From Helicobacter trogontum (GTDB taxonomy: Bacteria > Campylobacterota > Campylobacteria > Campylobacterales > Helicobacteraceae), in NCBI RefSeq assembly GCF_000765905.2, contig NZ_JRPL02000009.1:1-64000 (forward strand): DNA of 64,000 bases, written 5' to 3'. The position numbers and the translations under genes were made by a program. Within the stretch, counting starts at the first letter, position 1. Each line of letters begins with the position of its first letter. Under the pieces are notes generated by a model. The model was not told where the DNA came from and ran no database searches. It saw nothing but the letters and a program-made list of their open reading frames with translations. Shown one piece after another: positions 48,299 through 58,762 of the stretch.

Positions 48299-49815
48299 AT
48301 TTGCTCCTCTTTTGTAATAGAATTATAATTTTCACTCACTGGTTTCATTGCAGGGAATAAAAGCACATCTTTGATAGATTTATTGTTTGTCAAAAGCATA
48401 ACAAGCCTATCAATACCAATACCTTCACCTGCAGTGGGTGGCATGCCATGCCCCAATGCCCACACATAATCTTCATCCATATACTGCGCTTCTTCATCGC
48501 CCTTTTCTTTTTCGGCTACCTGTGCCTTAAAACGCTCAAGTTGATCGAGAGGATCATTGAGTTCTGAAAAGCCATTGGCAAGCTCTCGACCACCAATAAA
48601 AAATTCAAATCTATCGGCAATATTTGCATTTATGTCATTTCGTCTTGCAAGTGGACTAATTTCAATGGGGTATTCTGTGATAAACGTTGGATTAATAAGT
48701 TTGGATTCTACGAAGTTATCAAACGCTTCGCTTAACAACTTATCATGGCTTAGATTTGGTGCTATCTTAATATCATTTTGTTTTAAAAACTCACATAGTT
48801 TATCCGCATTTTCAACAATTTCTTGTGGAATCTTGCCTATTTTTACTAAAGATTCTCTATAAGTTATGACATTAAATTGTGTAAAGTCTATGAGCATATC
48901 GCCAAAAGGTAGCTGCTTTGGTAGTCCTAAGGATTCCAATAAATAATAGAATAGCTCTTTAGTGAGCATAATGAGATCTTCATAGGTATGATATGCCCAG
49001 TAAAATTCAATCATGCTAAATTCTGGATTATGACTATGATCTATACCCTCGTTACGGAAATTTCTATTAATCTCAAATACTGCTTCAAAACCACCTACAA
49101 CCAATCGTTTTAAATATAACTCTGGAGCAATGCGTAAGTATCTCTCCACGTCAAGAGCGTTGTGATGAGTGATAAAGGGACGTGCATTCGCCCCACCAGG
49201 AATTGGGTGCAGCATAGGCGTTTCAACCTCTAAGAATCCCTTGCCCTCAAAGAATTTACGCACATGAGAAACTATTGCACTACGCATACGAAAAGTCTCT
49301 CTTACCTCACGATTAACGATTAAATCCAAATATCGTTGCCTATAACGCAACTCTATGTCACTTAGTCCATGAAATTTCTCTGGTAATGGCACAATAGATT
49401 TTGTTAGAATCTTAAATTCGAGTGCATGTAGGCTAAGCTCCCCTGTTTTTGTAACAAAAGGAAACCCATATACATTTACAATGTCACCAACCTCTAAATT
49501 TTTCTTTAGAATCTTAAAAAGCTCACCTAATTCATTTTGTGAAAAATAAATCTGCAAAATTGCATATTCATCTTCAATTTTTATAAAGCTTGCTTTACCC
49601 ATAAGACGTAGAAACTTTACTCTACCTTTTACCCATACCTTAGAATTTTCATCTTTTTTCTCATCAGATTCTATATTTTTTAGTGTATCAAATTGCTCTA
49701 AAAAGCTTTTGTTATCGCAGGTTACTTTGCAGTCATTGCGGTATGGATTGAGATCTTGAGTTCTTAATGCTTGTGCTTTTTCAATTCTTTGTTGAATATA
49801 GACATTATTAAACAT
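48295..49815 (-). CDS. lysS: Lysyl-tRNA synthetase, class II
   Basis: A 506-residue class IIb synthetase with an N-terminal OB anticodon-binding domain (about 60-160, [24 protein letters not shown]) and the catalytic core: motif 1 around [27 protein letters not shown], motif 2 [26 protein letters not shown], and motif 3 [19 protein letters not shown]. Length is standard. It overlaps glyA by four bases and follows cvpA by 17 bp. Confidence 0.98.
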   Translation of the reverse strand: MFNNVYIQQRIEKAQALRTQDLNPYRNDCKVTCDNKSFLEQFDTLKNIESDEKKDENSKVWVKGRVKFLRLMGKASFIKIEDEYAILQIYFSQNELGELFKILKKNLEVGDIVNVYGFPFVTKTGELSLHALEFKILTKSIVPLPEKFHGLSDIELRYRQRYLDLIVNREVRETFRMRSAIVSHVRKFFEGKGFLEVETPMLHPIPGGANARPFITHHNALDVERYLRIAPELYLKRLVVGGFEAVFEINRNFRNEGIDHSHNPEFSMIEFYWAYHTYEDLIMLTKELFYYLLESLGLPKQLPFGDMLIDFTQFNVITYRESLVKIGKIPQEIVENADKLCEFLKQNDIKIAPNLSHDKLLSEAFDNFVESKLINPTFITEYPIEISPLARRNDINANIADRFEFFIGGRELANGFSELNDPLDQLERFKAQVAEKEKGDEEAQYMDEDYVWALGHGMPPTAGEGIGIDRLVMLLTNNKSIKDVLLFPAMKPVSENYNSITKEEQI

Positions 49816-49832
49816 ATATTCTCCTTTTAAAA

Positions 49833-50396
49833 CTATTTTATTATATTCTTCACGGCTTCTGTAGCTGTTTCTTCAACTTGCATATATTGCTTCTGCAAGT
49901 CTTTTAAGGTTTCTATATTCATAATCTTTTCGGCAACTTCATACATTATAGGATAGCTTTTTGAACCTTCCGTTAAGTTTTTAATGGGTTCTTTTAAGAA
50001 GCCAACCTGTGTAAGTCCATATACAATAACACATAAAATCACAAAATACTTTAATGCCGAAAATACATAACCGCCAAAATAATTTATAACCGCAATCTCT
50101 GGCAAAATCACAACAAAACGTGCAATAATCACACCAAGAACAAGAAAGCCAATCCATACACATGCAAGAATGAGAATAAAAGTAAGCATAAATAATACAT
50201 GTTTGTTCTCAAAGCTTAATCCTGCAAGTTCAATATAACGTGCTCCTTCCACACAATATCGCGAGGCAAAGTAGATTCCAAGCACAATACCAATAACACC
50301 CATAATTTCATGGATAAGCCCATTTTTAAGCCCACGCAAACCGAGCACTGCAACAATAATAACAACGCAAATATCTACATAATGCTTTGTCTCCAT
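49833..50396 (-). CDS. CvpA-family membrane protein
   Basis: Start at ATG 50396 after TTGGGGAT; the upstream TTG at 50408 is less likely. The 187-residue product has four hydrophobic helices (about 7-25, 30-48, 70-95, 103-125) and an amphipathic C-terminal tail, matching the CvpA/colicin V production family of uncertain function. It lies between hemC and lysS with spacings of 16 and 17 bp, as part of an operon. Confidence 0.85.
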   Translation of the reverse strand: METKHYVDICVVIIVAVLGLRGLKNGLIHEIMGVIGIVLGIYFASRYCVEGARYIELAGLSFENKHVLFMLTFILILACVWIGFLVLGVIIARFVVILPEIAVINYFGGYVFSALKYFVILCVIVYGLTQVGFLKEPIKNLTEGSKSYPIMYEVAEKIMNIETLKDLQKQYMQVEETATEAVKNIIK

Positions 50397-50412
50397 ATAT
50401 ATCCCCAACCCT

Positions 50413-51399
50413 CTAACTTAAATTCGTATGAACTTCGTCTAAAATAGCCATAACACCATTTTTCTTTAATGTATTAATCATATCTTGAATCGCATATTCA
50501 ACCTCACCTTTATTGCATATTCGCATTTCAGTAAGGACTTGTGTTGCCTCTAGGTTGCCAACGATGCATTGAATCTGAATTTCTTTTGAATCAAGAATTT
50601 GCGCATGTACGCCAATAGGGGACTGACAACCGCCATTAAGTAATTGTATAAAAGCTCTTTCAATATTGCAACATAATGCACTTTTAGAATCATGTAGTGA
50701 TTCTAAAACCTTCATAATAGCCTGATCTCTAAAATCTGATGAATATTTAGGATCTCTACACTCAATGCCAAGAGAGCCTTGTCCCATAGCAGGGACAAAT
50801 TGATCGGTTTGTAGATGCGAGATAAATCCAATTTCATCTTTTAAATCGAGACGATTTAATCCTGCACTAGCCAAAATAATTGCATCAAATTCACCTTGAC
50901 GTAATTTTTCTAGCCTTGTTTGCACATTACCCCTCAAGCTTTGGGTGTCTAAGTCTTGCCTTATACGTTTAAGTTGCATACTACGACGAAGCGATGTTGT
51001 CCCTACTTTTGCACCTTGCGGTAATGAGGCGATATCAGCATATTTTTCACTCACAAAGCAATCTCTTGCATCTTCTCTTTGTGTAATGGAAACAAGCATT
51101 AATTGTGGTGGAATAGCAATTGGAACATCTTTTAGTGAATGCACAGCAAAGTCAATCTCACCACTTAGTAGTTCAGCTTCTAGTTCTTTTGTAAAAAGTC
51201 CTTTGCCACCTATTTTTGCAAGTGGTGCATCAAGGATTTTATCACCTTTTGTTTTGATAGCTTTGAGCACAACTTGAAAGCCAAGCAGTTCTAATTTTTC
51301 TTTGATGTGATTTGCCTGCCACAAAGCCAAGAGAGAGCCACGTGTGCCAAGCACAAGGGGTTTTTCTTGCACCACATCGCTATATCGTTGTGCTATCAT
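50413..51399 (-). CDS. hemC: Hydroxymethylbilane synthase (porphobilinogen deaminase)
   Basis: Haem pathway enzyme joining four porphobilinogen units. The start is ATG 51399 after GGGAGGATAGT, giving 328 residues; the frame to 51435 has no ribosome site. Motifs are LGTRGSLLALWQANHIKEKL, FTKELEAELLSGEIDFAVHSLKDVP (with catalytic Asp), GTTSLRRSMQLKRIR, LRGNVQTRLEKL, and LLNGGCQSPIGVHA holding the Cys that binds the dipyrromethane cofactor. First gene of the run leading to glyA. Confidence 0.97.
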   Translation of the reverse strand: MIAQRYSDVVQEKPLVLGTRGSLLALWQANHIKEKLELLGFQVVLKAIKTKGDKILDAPLAKIGGKGLFTKELEAELLSGEIDFAVHSLKDVPIAIPPQLMLVSITQREDARDCFVSEKYADIASLPQGAKVGTTSLRRSMQLKRIRQDLDTQSLRGNVQTRLEKLRQGEFDAIILASAGLNRLDLKDEIGFISHLQTDQFVPAMGQGSLGIECRDPKYSSDFRDQAIMKVLESLHDSKSALCCNIERAFIQLLNGGCQSPIGVHAQILDSKEIQIQCIVGNLEATQVLTEMRICNKGEVEYAIQDMINTLKKNGVMAILDEVHTNLS

Positions 51400-51636
51400 A
51401 CTATCCTCCCAAATAAAACGCATATTATAATACATAATTTTTAAAAATAAGTGTTTTTGCTAAAAATCAAAAATAAAGCCATTGCCTTACAATCTTGATA
51501 TAAAGAGTAGTGCTGTAAGTTAGGTTTATATGCGTATATGTTGCAAGAATCTTTCAAGAATGAAGAGAAGGTTTTAATCTTGCGTATTTAAATGCTTGTG
51601 ATTTGCACATAGAATTTAAGCATCTTACAAAAATCA

Positions 51637-54600
51637 TCATTTGAGTTCTGCCCAAGTGTTTCCTATAGATAGATTACACACAAGAGGCACATTTAAGGTG
51701 TAGATATTTTCCATAATATCCTTAATTTTTTTGGCTAGAGATTCTGCAATATCCTCTTTGACTTCAAAAATCAATTCATCATGCACTTGTAAAAGCATAG
51801 AACAATTGCCATTATATAACATGACTATTTGCTTATAAATCTCATTCATGCTAAGTTTTATTAAGTCGGCAGCACTGCCTTGAAAAATCGTATTCACACC
51901 CTCGCGTAAAAAATTTGCACGCATAAATTCAGTTGCATTAAAAAAATCAAAATACCTTTTCCGTCCTAGTAAAGTCATGCTATATCCCTTTGTCAAAATA
52001 GCATCTTTTTGTGATTCTAAAAATTGCTTTACGCTTGGAAATGTAGCAAAATAGTTTTCAATATAGTGTTTTGCTTCATTTTGTGTGATACTTAGAGTTT
52101 GTGATAGCTTTCTTGCACCCATACCATAAATTAAACCGAAATTAATAGATTTTGCAATGCTTCGTAAAAGTGAAAAATCTTTATTTTGAGTGTCTTTGAA
52201 AAGCAATTTCGCGGTTTCTGCATGGATATCCGCATTATGATGAAAAGATTCTAAAAGCACTTTATCACAACTAAAATGTGCCAATAATCGCAACTCTATT
52301 TGTGAGTAATCAAGGCTTAAAAGTTTATAACCATCCCTACTTACAAAACCTTTGCGAATACTTCTTCCTATCTCGCTACGCACGGGGATGTTTTGAAGAT
52401 TTGGAGATTTTGAGCTTAGTCTGCCTGTGTTGGTCCCTGTTTGCAAAAATGTTGTATAGATTCTATTCTCATTTTTGCCTAGTTTCAATATAGGCTCAAT
52501 ATAGGTGCTAAAAAGCTTGAAAACCTCTCTGTATTCAAGTAATAAGGGTATAACTGGATGAGAATCTTTTAGAGCAAGTAATGTTGTTTCATCGGTGCTA
52601 TAACCGCTTTTTCCCTTGCGTTTTGCATCAAGCTTTAATGTATCAAATAAGATTTCTGCCACCTGTTTTGGTGAATTAAGATTAAAGGATACTCCAGCTT
52701 TTTCATAGATTGTTTGTTGTAATTGTTGCAGGGTATGACTAAAGGTAGTTTTTAGATTTTTAAAATATGTATGATCTATAGCAATACCAGAATCTTCCAT
52801 AGCACAGAGTGTATGTATGAAAGGAAACTCTAAATCTTTAGCCAATTGAAATAATTGTGAATGAAGGGTATTTTTTAGATAATAATAAAGTTGCAATGTA
52901 GCAGCAGCATCCTCTGCAGCATAGCGACTAGCAAGTTCAATATCAATAGAATCAAAGGTTGCTTTCTTAGGAACAACATCGCTAAATGCTATCATGGTGT
53001 GATTGAAATGCTTTTTCATAAGATTGTCTAAGCTTACACTTTGACTTGGATCATCAAGCCATGCAAGTAACATGGAGTCGTGCGGAATATGCGTGGGTTT
53101 TATACCAAAATTATGCCATGCTATATGTAGATCAAACTTAATATTATGACCTACAAGTTGGTGTTTAAAGAGTATTTCTAATGCTTTTTTTGCATCACTT
53201 TGTGAGATTTGTTTTGTCTTATTTGTATGTGTGGAATCTAGATCACTTTTACATGGGGTGTCTGAAAAAAGTGAGAAATCTTTATTGGAATCTAGATGAG
53301 ATGGTTTGCACTCTTTAGCATGACTAACACAAGAAGTTAGATTTTGTTGTGAATTTGTAGAGAGTGTGGATGTTTTAGAATCTAAATTGTCATGTGTGGT
53401 GCCTTGTGAGTTTTCATCAGTGCATACATTATCAAATAGTGAGAGTTGTGTTTGTGATGTTATATTAAAGAGGTTTTGTGCTTGTTCTTTTGCAGTGTGC
53501 AATCCTCTTTCTCTTTGTATCCCACCATGCAAAAATGGCACATAATAGGCATTTTTCATATCAAAGCAAAAGCTAAATCCAACCATGTCTGCCACTCTAA
53601 CATCCAATCCATTCGTTTCGCAGTCAAATGCAACCAAACCTTCTTGTGGAATAGATTCTAATAATTCAAAAAGCTCTTTAGAATCTGTGATTAAATGTGG
53701 GGTGTAATGAAAAGTTGGCTCTGCTAAATTTTGTGCCACCTCATTTGCTTGGAGATTTATTGTTGTAGTTGCATGATTATTCTTAGTATAATTCCTTGCT
53801 TCAAAGTCTTTATAATCTAGGCAATTATCTGTAATTGTTGCCGCAGTATTTTTGTCAGTATTTTTTAAAGAATCTAGATTCTTTGTATCCATTATTGAAG
53901 GTGTGTTGTTTGTATGTTGTGTATTATTATGCTGCGTGTGTTTTGGTAATATTTTTTGTAAAATTCTTTGTAGCTCATAAGACTCTAATTCGTCTTTAAT
54001 GGCAAGTAAAGGTGAAGATTCAAACTCATTTTTCTTGCTTAAAAAATCATAATCTTGCAATAAATCTGTGCATAAGGTTACAAGTGTCCTGCTTATAAAG
54101 GCTTCATCCTTATGTTCTTTTATAAGTCCTGCTGTGCGTTTGCCAAGCAGTGATACCACTCTTTCATAGTCTTGCTCTATGGTATCATATAAAGTTTCTA
54201 GGCTTTTAAAATGCGTTAGAATATTTTGTGCACCTTTTGGACCAATACCCTTAATACCAGGCACATTATCACTAGAATCCCCAACAATACTTTGATACAT
54301 AATAAAATCATGCGGTAAAACCCCAAACTTTTCATAACATTCTTTTTGTGTGATTGGTTGCTTTTTGGCGTAATCAAAGATGTGGATTCCATCGTTAATA
54401 AGCTGATATAAGTCCTTATCATGGCTGATGATTTGCACATTGAAGCCATCTTTTTTTGCAAGTGTAGCAAGGGTTGCTATGCAGTCATCAGCTTCATAAC
54501 CTTGTAGTGAGAGTGTGGGTAAGCCCATTTTTTCTAGCCATGTTATTGCGACTGGTAGTTGCAATAAAAGATCTTGTGGGGCTTCTTTTCTGTTCGCTTT

Positions 54601-54828
54601 ATATTGGGGATAAAACTCTTTTCGTCTATTTATCCCACTGCCCTCAAGTGTAAAAATAATACATGAATTTTTATGTTCTTTATAGAGATTAAAAATAAGT
54701 GTTGCAAAACCTGTGAGTAGTGAAGTTGGAAAATGCTTTGAATTATGCAATGGTGGCAGTGCATAATAGCTACGAAAAAAGAAGCCAAAAGTATCAACAA
54801 GAATAACTTCTAGATTATTGGTTTGCAT
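51637..54828 (-). CDS. polA: DNA polymerase I, with large insertions
   Basis: A 1063-residue family A polymerase, longer than the usual 880-930. The 5' nuclease domain (1-290) has the YEADDCIATL and DSSDNVPGIKGIGPKGA metal and helix motifs. A low-complexity linker (about 296-375) leads to the 3'-5' exonuclease, whose catalytic residues appear intact: FDCETNGLD (Exo I, about 401-409), HNIKFDL (Exo II) and YAAEDAA (Exo III). An unusual block of about 100 residues (442-542), rich in Ser, Asp, Thr and Asn, splits Exo I from Exo II. The polymerase domain has DYSQIELRLLAHFS (motif A), RSIAKSINFGLIYG (motif B) and QVHDELIFE (motif C). Confidence 0.97.
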   Translation of the reverse strand: MQTNNLEVILVDTFGFFFRSYYALPPLHNSKHFPTSLLTGFATLIFNLYKEHKNSCIIFTLEGSGINRRKEFYPQYKANRKEAPQDLLLQLPVAITWLEKMGLPTLSLQGYEADDCIATLATLAKKDGFNVQIISHDKDLYQLINDGIHIFDYAKKQPITQKECYEKFGVLPHDFIMYQSIVGDSSDNVPGIKGIGPKGAQNILTHFKSLETLYDTIEQDYERVVSLLGKRTAGLIKEHKDEAFISRTLVTLCTDLLQDYDFLSKKNEFESSPLLAIKDELESYELQRILQKILPKHTQHNNTQHTNNTPSIMDTKNLDSLKNTDKNTAATITDNCLDYKDFEARNYTKNNHATTTINLQANEVAQNLAEPTFHYTPHLITDSKELFELLESIPQEGLVAFDCETNGLDVRVADMVGFSFCFDMKNAYYVPFLHGGIQRERGLHTAKEQAQNLFNITSQTQLSLFDNVCTDENSQGTTHDNLDSKTSTLSTNSQQNLTSCVSHAKECKPSHLDSNKDFSLFSDTPCKSDLDSTHTNKTKQISQSDAKKALEILFKHQLVGHNIKFDLHIAWHNFGIKPTHIPHDSMLLAWLDDPSQSVSLDNLMKKHFNHTMIAFSDVVPKKATFDSIDIELASRYAAEDAAATLQLYYYLKNTLHSQLFQLAKDLEFPFIHTLCAMEDSGIAIDHTYFKNLKTTFSHTLQQLQQTIYEKAGVSFNLNSPKQVAEILFDTLKLDAKRKGKSGYSTDETTLLALKDSHPVIPLLLEYREVFKLFSTYIEPILKLGKNENRIYTTFLQTGTNTGRLSSKSPNLQNIPVRSEIGRSIRKGFVSRDGYKLLSLDYSQIELRLLAHFSCDKVLLESFHHNADIHAETAKLLFKDTQNKDFSLLRSIAKSINFGLIYGMGARKLSQTLSITQNEAKHYIENYFATFPSVKQFLESQKDAILTKGYSMTLLGRKRYFDFFNATEFMRANFLREGVNTIFQGSAADLIKLSMNEIYKQIVMLYNGNCSMLLQVHDELIFEVKEDIAESLAKKIKDIMENIYTLNVPLVCNLSIGNTWAELK

Positions 54829-55310
54829 ATCATTCCTTTTGTATGAGATTGCAATGTGAAATCATGATGCATATGATTGTAAATCCATGCTTCATAATGT
54901 AAGACTTTATTGCTACGGAGCTAAATTATAGCATAAATGAAAATATGAGTTTTTAAAGCACTTTATCAAATGATGGTAACTTATGGGCTTGTAACTTGAT
55001 ATTTGCCTTTAATCTCATGAGCTTTAAGTTTAAGAATCAAATTGAATCTGGTGTTATATAACATAATTTTTTAGGTGTGTTGCTGGTTTTTACTTATCTC
55101 ACAGCCTTACTAAAAAATTCTTACTTTTTGCATATGCTCGTGGCCAACAATATTTTCTTATATTATACATTGGGTTTGAATATCTATTAAAAAATAGAAG
55201 ATATAGCTAGATGAGCTATTAGCCATAAAGGAAGCTTATATGCTTATAATTTATGGCATATCCCTAAATAATCTTGTTTAAAAATTACTTATTAGAATGG
55301 AATTTAGAAT
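54829..55310. other. Intergenic region upstream of polA
   Basis: About 480 bp between polA and the hemJ stop codon; no gene, RNA or hairpin terminator recognised. Confidence 0.45.
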
Positions 55311-55748
55311 CTAAAAAGGTTTTAACACAACAAGATATACAATAATAAGCATAAATAATGTTGGAATCTCATTGAAAATTCGGAAAAATCGCCCACTTTT
55401 ATAACATGATTCTAAAAGCTTTTTACGATAGAATCCACAACAAAAATGATACACTAAAAGCAACAAAACAAGTGTGAACTTTGCATGTATCCAACCACCA
55501 CTTTTCATAATCCCAGGCACAGCCAATGTAATCAAAGAGCCACTGATTAAAACAGCAATCATAGCTGGATAGCCAATAGCATAATACAACCTCTTCTCCT
55601 GCAACTCCACAACATTTCTAAATGCAACATTGTTATACTGCTCTGCATGATAGACAAACAAACGTGGCAAATAAAACAGCATAGCCATCCACGTAATGAC
55701 AGAAGCTATATGAAATACCTTGATATAGTCATAATAGTCTTGTAGCAT
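55311..55748 (-). CDS. hemJ: HemJ-type protoporphyrinogen IX oxidase
   Basis: A 145-residue membrane protein of the UPF0093/HemJ family: KVFHIASVITWMAMLFYLPRLFVYH at the start supplies the conserved His, Trp, Arg and Tyr-His of helix 1; three further helices follow (about 57-78, 85-107, 125-143). HemJ converts protoporphyrinogen IX to protoporphyrin IX in bacteria lacking HemG or HemY. AAGGGAGA precedes the ATG. It is encoded about 4 kb from hemC but separately. Confidence 0.9.
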   Translation of the reverse strand: MLQDYYDYIKVFHIASVITWMAMLFYLPRLFVYHAEQYNNVAFRNVVELQEKRLYYAIGYPAMIAVLISGSLITLAVPGIMKSGGWIHAKFTLVLLLLVYHFCCGFYRKKLLESCYKSGRFFRIFNEIPTLFMLIIVYLVVLKPF

Positions 55749-56340
55749 AGTCTCCCTTCTCTCTTTGGCACATAAAAGTTTTTAATTAGCCTATTCTATC
55801 CTAAAAGTTTAAGGTTTAGATTAAGAAGCAATCATTAGAAAATATAAAACCTACTCTAACATGATTATAAACTTTTTCACACTAATCTAATGAAGTAAAA
55901 GTAAGACTTTTGCTCTAGCTAAAAGTAAATATATGGAAGTTGTATGTCTAAATAATTAGAATTTTAAAAGGTAATTGCTTGATCTTATTGGCTTTGGGCT
56001 CACATATGCTCAAGATATGATACAACAGATTCTGTGATATCAACATTGAGATAAACTGATAAAACGAATTTCTATATAGAATCTATCTTGTATCACCAAA
56101 GATTAAGAGATCTTTTTGGCACTATAATCTCTTGTTATGACACATTCTTCTCGATCTACACTATCTATACTAGGGTAACATATCCATTACATCTCCTAAA
56201 AAATAAATGATCTATTATATCAAAATACAATGAGGTAGATTCTCAATGAGTTATAAAACACAAGCAAACCCAGTAAAAACCAAAAACTTTTGATAAAATT
56301 GCAATGAAATTTAGATGGAAATTAGACATAAGGCATGATT
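55749..56340. other. Divergent intergenic region hemJ / dynamin-like gene
   Basis: About 590 bp, no gene recognised. It contains several AGAATCT-type heptamers and must hold both promoters. ATAAGG at 56328-56333 is the ribosome site of the dynamin-like gene. Confidence 0.45.
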
Positions 56341-58386
56341 ATGAGCGACGCACAGCACATTCCAAATAACAAAAATCTTAATATAAATAATATAGCCCTT
56401 GATGATTCTTTGTTTGAGAGTTTTATACAAGAATGCTTACAAGCAAAAATGCAAGATTCACAAAGCAATAACCCACTCTATCCATTAGTCATACAAACAC
56501 GATATGCACTCACACAAAGTGCACCTTTAAGCTCACAAAATAAAAACACTATAGATCGTCTTTTGCAAGATATTGATAAGCCTATGAAAGTAGCTATTAT
56601 AGGGCAGTTTAGCAGCGGAAAAAGCACTTTTTTAAATGCTCTCTTGGGAAAAGAGATATTGCCTAGTGGCATTACACCCGTTACTGCAAAAGTGTGTGAG
56701 ATTACTTATGGTGAAGAAGTTGGGCTTGAGATTCATTATAAAAACAACACAATTGTAAATAAACCTATCAATTATTTAAGCGAAGTCGATGAGGTGGAGA
56801 ATTTAAAAATTTCATATTATAAGCTATTTGTGCCTTTGGAACTTTTAAAGGAGGTTAGTTTCCTTGATACACCAGGGTTTAATTCACAAAATGAAAGCGA
56901 TACAGAAACTACAAATGCGATTTTAGAATCTGTTGATGGTATTATTTGGCTTACACTTATTGATAATGTTGGTAAAAATAGTGAAAAAGAAATATTACAA
57001 AATCATGTAAAAAGGTATGCACACAAAAGCCTCTGCGTATTGAATCAAAAAGATAGATTAAAAAATGCAGAAGAAATTAAAACGAGCATAGAATATGCAA
57101 AACGAGCATTTGAAGGCTTCTTTGAAGAAGTGATTGCGATCTCAGCAAAACAAGCACTTGATTCTATCAATATCACTCAAAACGATAATAAAGATAATGC
57201 GTTCTTTAATGTAGGCATTTTATCAAACTGCAACGCAGAATCTCAACATAAACATACGAGGTATAATCTGCAAACCGACAATAAGGTAGCACAAGAGCTC
57301 TTTGAAGATTCTAATATCAGCGCAGTTTTAGATTTTATTTATAATATTATCCGTCCAAAAGCTATTCAGGCCAAAGAATATAGAATCTTACGTGAGTTAC
57401 GCACTCTTATCGTGCGGGAGAAATGGAAGCTACACAAGATAAATCTAGCATATAAAGAGCTGTATTCGCTACTTAATGTATTCACGCAAAAACTCAATTT
57501 TAATGCTCTGCAAAGCGATTTAGAAAAAAGCTTCCATAAGCTTTTTGGGAGCCTAGAAATACAATTTGATTCTATAGCACAAAAAATCTTTAATAGTTTT
57601 GAGTTAAAGCCTGTTGAAATTGTGCGTGAGACAAAGAACTTTATTGGTATGAAATCACATATTACACAAACAAAAGAAGTGAATATCCTACCAAAAGAAA
57701 AGCTCATGAGTGAGTTATGTAATAACGATAATATATATGCTCGAGAGATACGAAAATTAGGCTTTATGTTTAGTGAATTTGGCAGTGAATTTGGTGCGTT
57801 TATTGATACACAGAAAGCAGAGTTTTGTAATACCTTGGAGTTTTGGCGAGAGAATGCCTTGCAATCGTTAGCTCTTGCTTACTCAAGCGATATGGCAGTG
57901 AGTGATGGTATAATAGAGCGGCACTTTAGAATTGAAGTATTAGATAGTGAAATTGCAAATGATTACAAAGATGTATTGACACATTGTGTTCAGGCTTTGC
58001 AAAATGAGTTGATGCATTTAGCGCAATTGCTTAACCTAAACTTTCAAAATACAATCATGCTTTGTTTGCAAAAACTCCATTTTGAAGTAGAAAACGCCCT
58101 TACAAAACACAGGACAAACCCAGATGCACTTCCGCTTTATAATCCAACGTTGGAAAATGTGCGAGATCTTATTAACCTTGGTTTGCATTATTTGCTTTAT
58201 CAAGAAAAATTAAGTCTAAACTTCCCTTTATACAAAAAGACGCTTTGGCAAATTCAGCAAAATCTTACAAAAGTATATGAAGAAAAATATAAAATTATTC
58301 GGTCATGGATAAAGAAAAACCAACAAAAATATGATATTTTAGAACAATGCGAGTTAGAATTAAAAAATTATAACAATAAAAACTAA
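56341..58386 (+). CDS. Bacterial dynamin-like GTPase
   Basis: The start is taken at the second ATG (56341), seven bases after AAGG. The 681-residue product has an N-terminal dynamin GTPase: P-loop VAIIGQFSSGKSTFLNALLG (about 86-105), switch Thr in ITPVTAKV, G3 DTPGFNS and G4 NQKD. The rest is long helices (about 340-680) forming the expected middle and stalk region, with a hydrophobic patch (EKLSLNFPLYKKTLW) near the end that could be a membrane paddle. Such proteins remodel membranes; in Campylobacterota they often come as adjacent pairs, but only one is present here. The cellular role is unknown. Confidence 0.87.
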   Translation: MSDAQHIPNNKNLNINNIALDDSLFESFIQECLQAKMQDSQSNNPLYPLVIQTRYALTQSAPLSSQNKNTIDRLLQDIDKPMKVAIIGQFSSGKSTFLNALLGKEILPSGITPVTAKVCEITYGEEVGLEIHYKNNTIVNKPINYLSEVDEVENLKISYYKLFVPLELLKEVSFLDTPGFNSQNESDTETTNAILESVDGIIWLTLIDNVGKNSEKEILQNHVKRYAHKSLCVLNQKDRLKNAEEIKTSIEYAKRAFEGFFEEVIAISAKQALDSINITQNDNKDNAFFNVGILSNCNAESQHKHTRYNLQTDNKVAQELFEDSNISAVLDFIYNIIRPKAIQAKEYRILRELRTLIVREKWKLHKINLAYKELYSLLNVFTQKLNFNALQSDLEKSFHKLFGSLEIQFDSIAQKIFNSFELKPVEIVRETKNFIGMKSHITQTKEVNILPKEKLMSELCNNDNIYAREIRKLGFMFSEFGSEFGAFIDTQKAEFCNTLEFWRENALQSLALAYSSDMAVSDGIIERHFRIEVLDSEIANDYKDVLTHCVQALQNELMHLAQLLNLNFQNTIMLCLQKLHFEVENALTKHRTNPDALPLYNPTLENVRDLINLGLHYLLYQEKLSLNFPLYKKTLWQIQQNLTKVYEEKYKIIRSWIKKNQQKYDILEQCELELKNYNNKN

Positions 58387-58587
58387 TATTTGTAAGTGTC
58401 AAATAGATGAAGAGTATATAAGATGGTAGAACCCACCTTATTCTTTAAAGGAAGATAATGTGAAAGAATGTTCTTAACTTAACCCAAAACTATCAAAGGA
58501 GAACCTTTCTTGTAAGAACACATAATCATGTAATATGATTACGATTAGAAGTATAGCTAAAGAAAGCTTAAATATAGATTAAAAATA
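58387..58587. other. Intergenic region after the dynamin-like gene
   Basis: Contains AAAGG-AGAA-CCTTT (about 58495-58508) nested inside the wider inverted repeat TGTTCTTA (58469-58476) / TAAGAACA (58513-58520). It may be the transcript end of the dynamin-like gene or a small structured RNA. Confidence 0.4.
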
Positions 58588-58602
58588 ATAATGATTATTA
58601 AT
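58588..58602. promoter_or_regulatory. Candidate Fur box
   Basis: TAATAATGATTATTA is a perfect 7-1-7 inverted repeat identical to the TAATAATnATTATTA consensus described for iron-bound Fur in H. pylori. It lies about 115 bp upstream of a TATAAT box and 160 bp upstream of the next gene. Confidence 0.65.
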
Positions 58603-58716
58603 TTTCTAAAAATTAATACAATATTTTTGTGTCATCTCTATAAAGATTTCACAACAATACCATTAAAATAGGCTTTCACTAAGATAAGCACAATCTAAAA
58701 TATCCTAAAAGCATGT

Positions 58717-58722
58717 TATAAT
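58717..58722 (+). promoter_or_regulatory. -10 box upstream of the YwqK-like gene
   Basis: TATAAT in the context TGTTATAATTATTTC, 41 bases before the chosen start codon. No -35 hexamer is evident. Confidence 0.6.
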
Positions 58723-58762
58723 TATTTCATTCTAAAAGGGATGTTGTGTGAAAGGGGTATGT

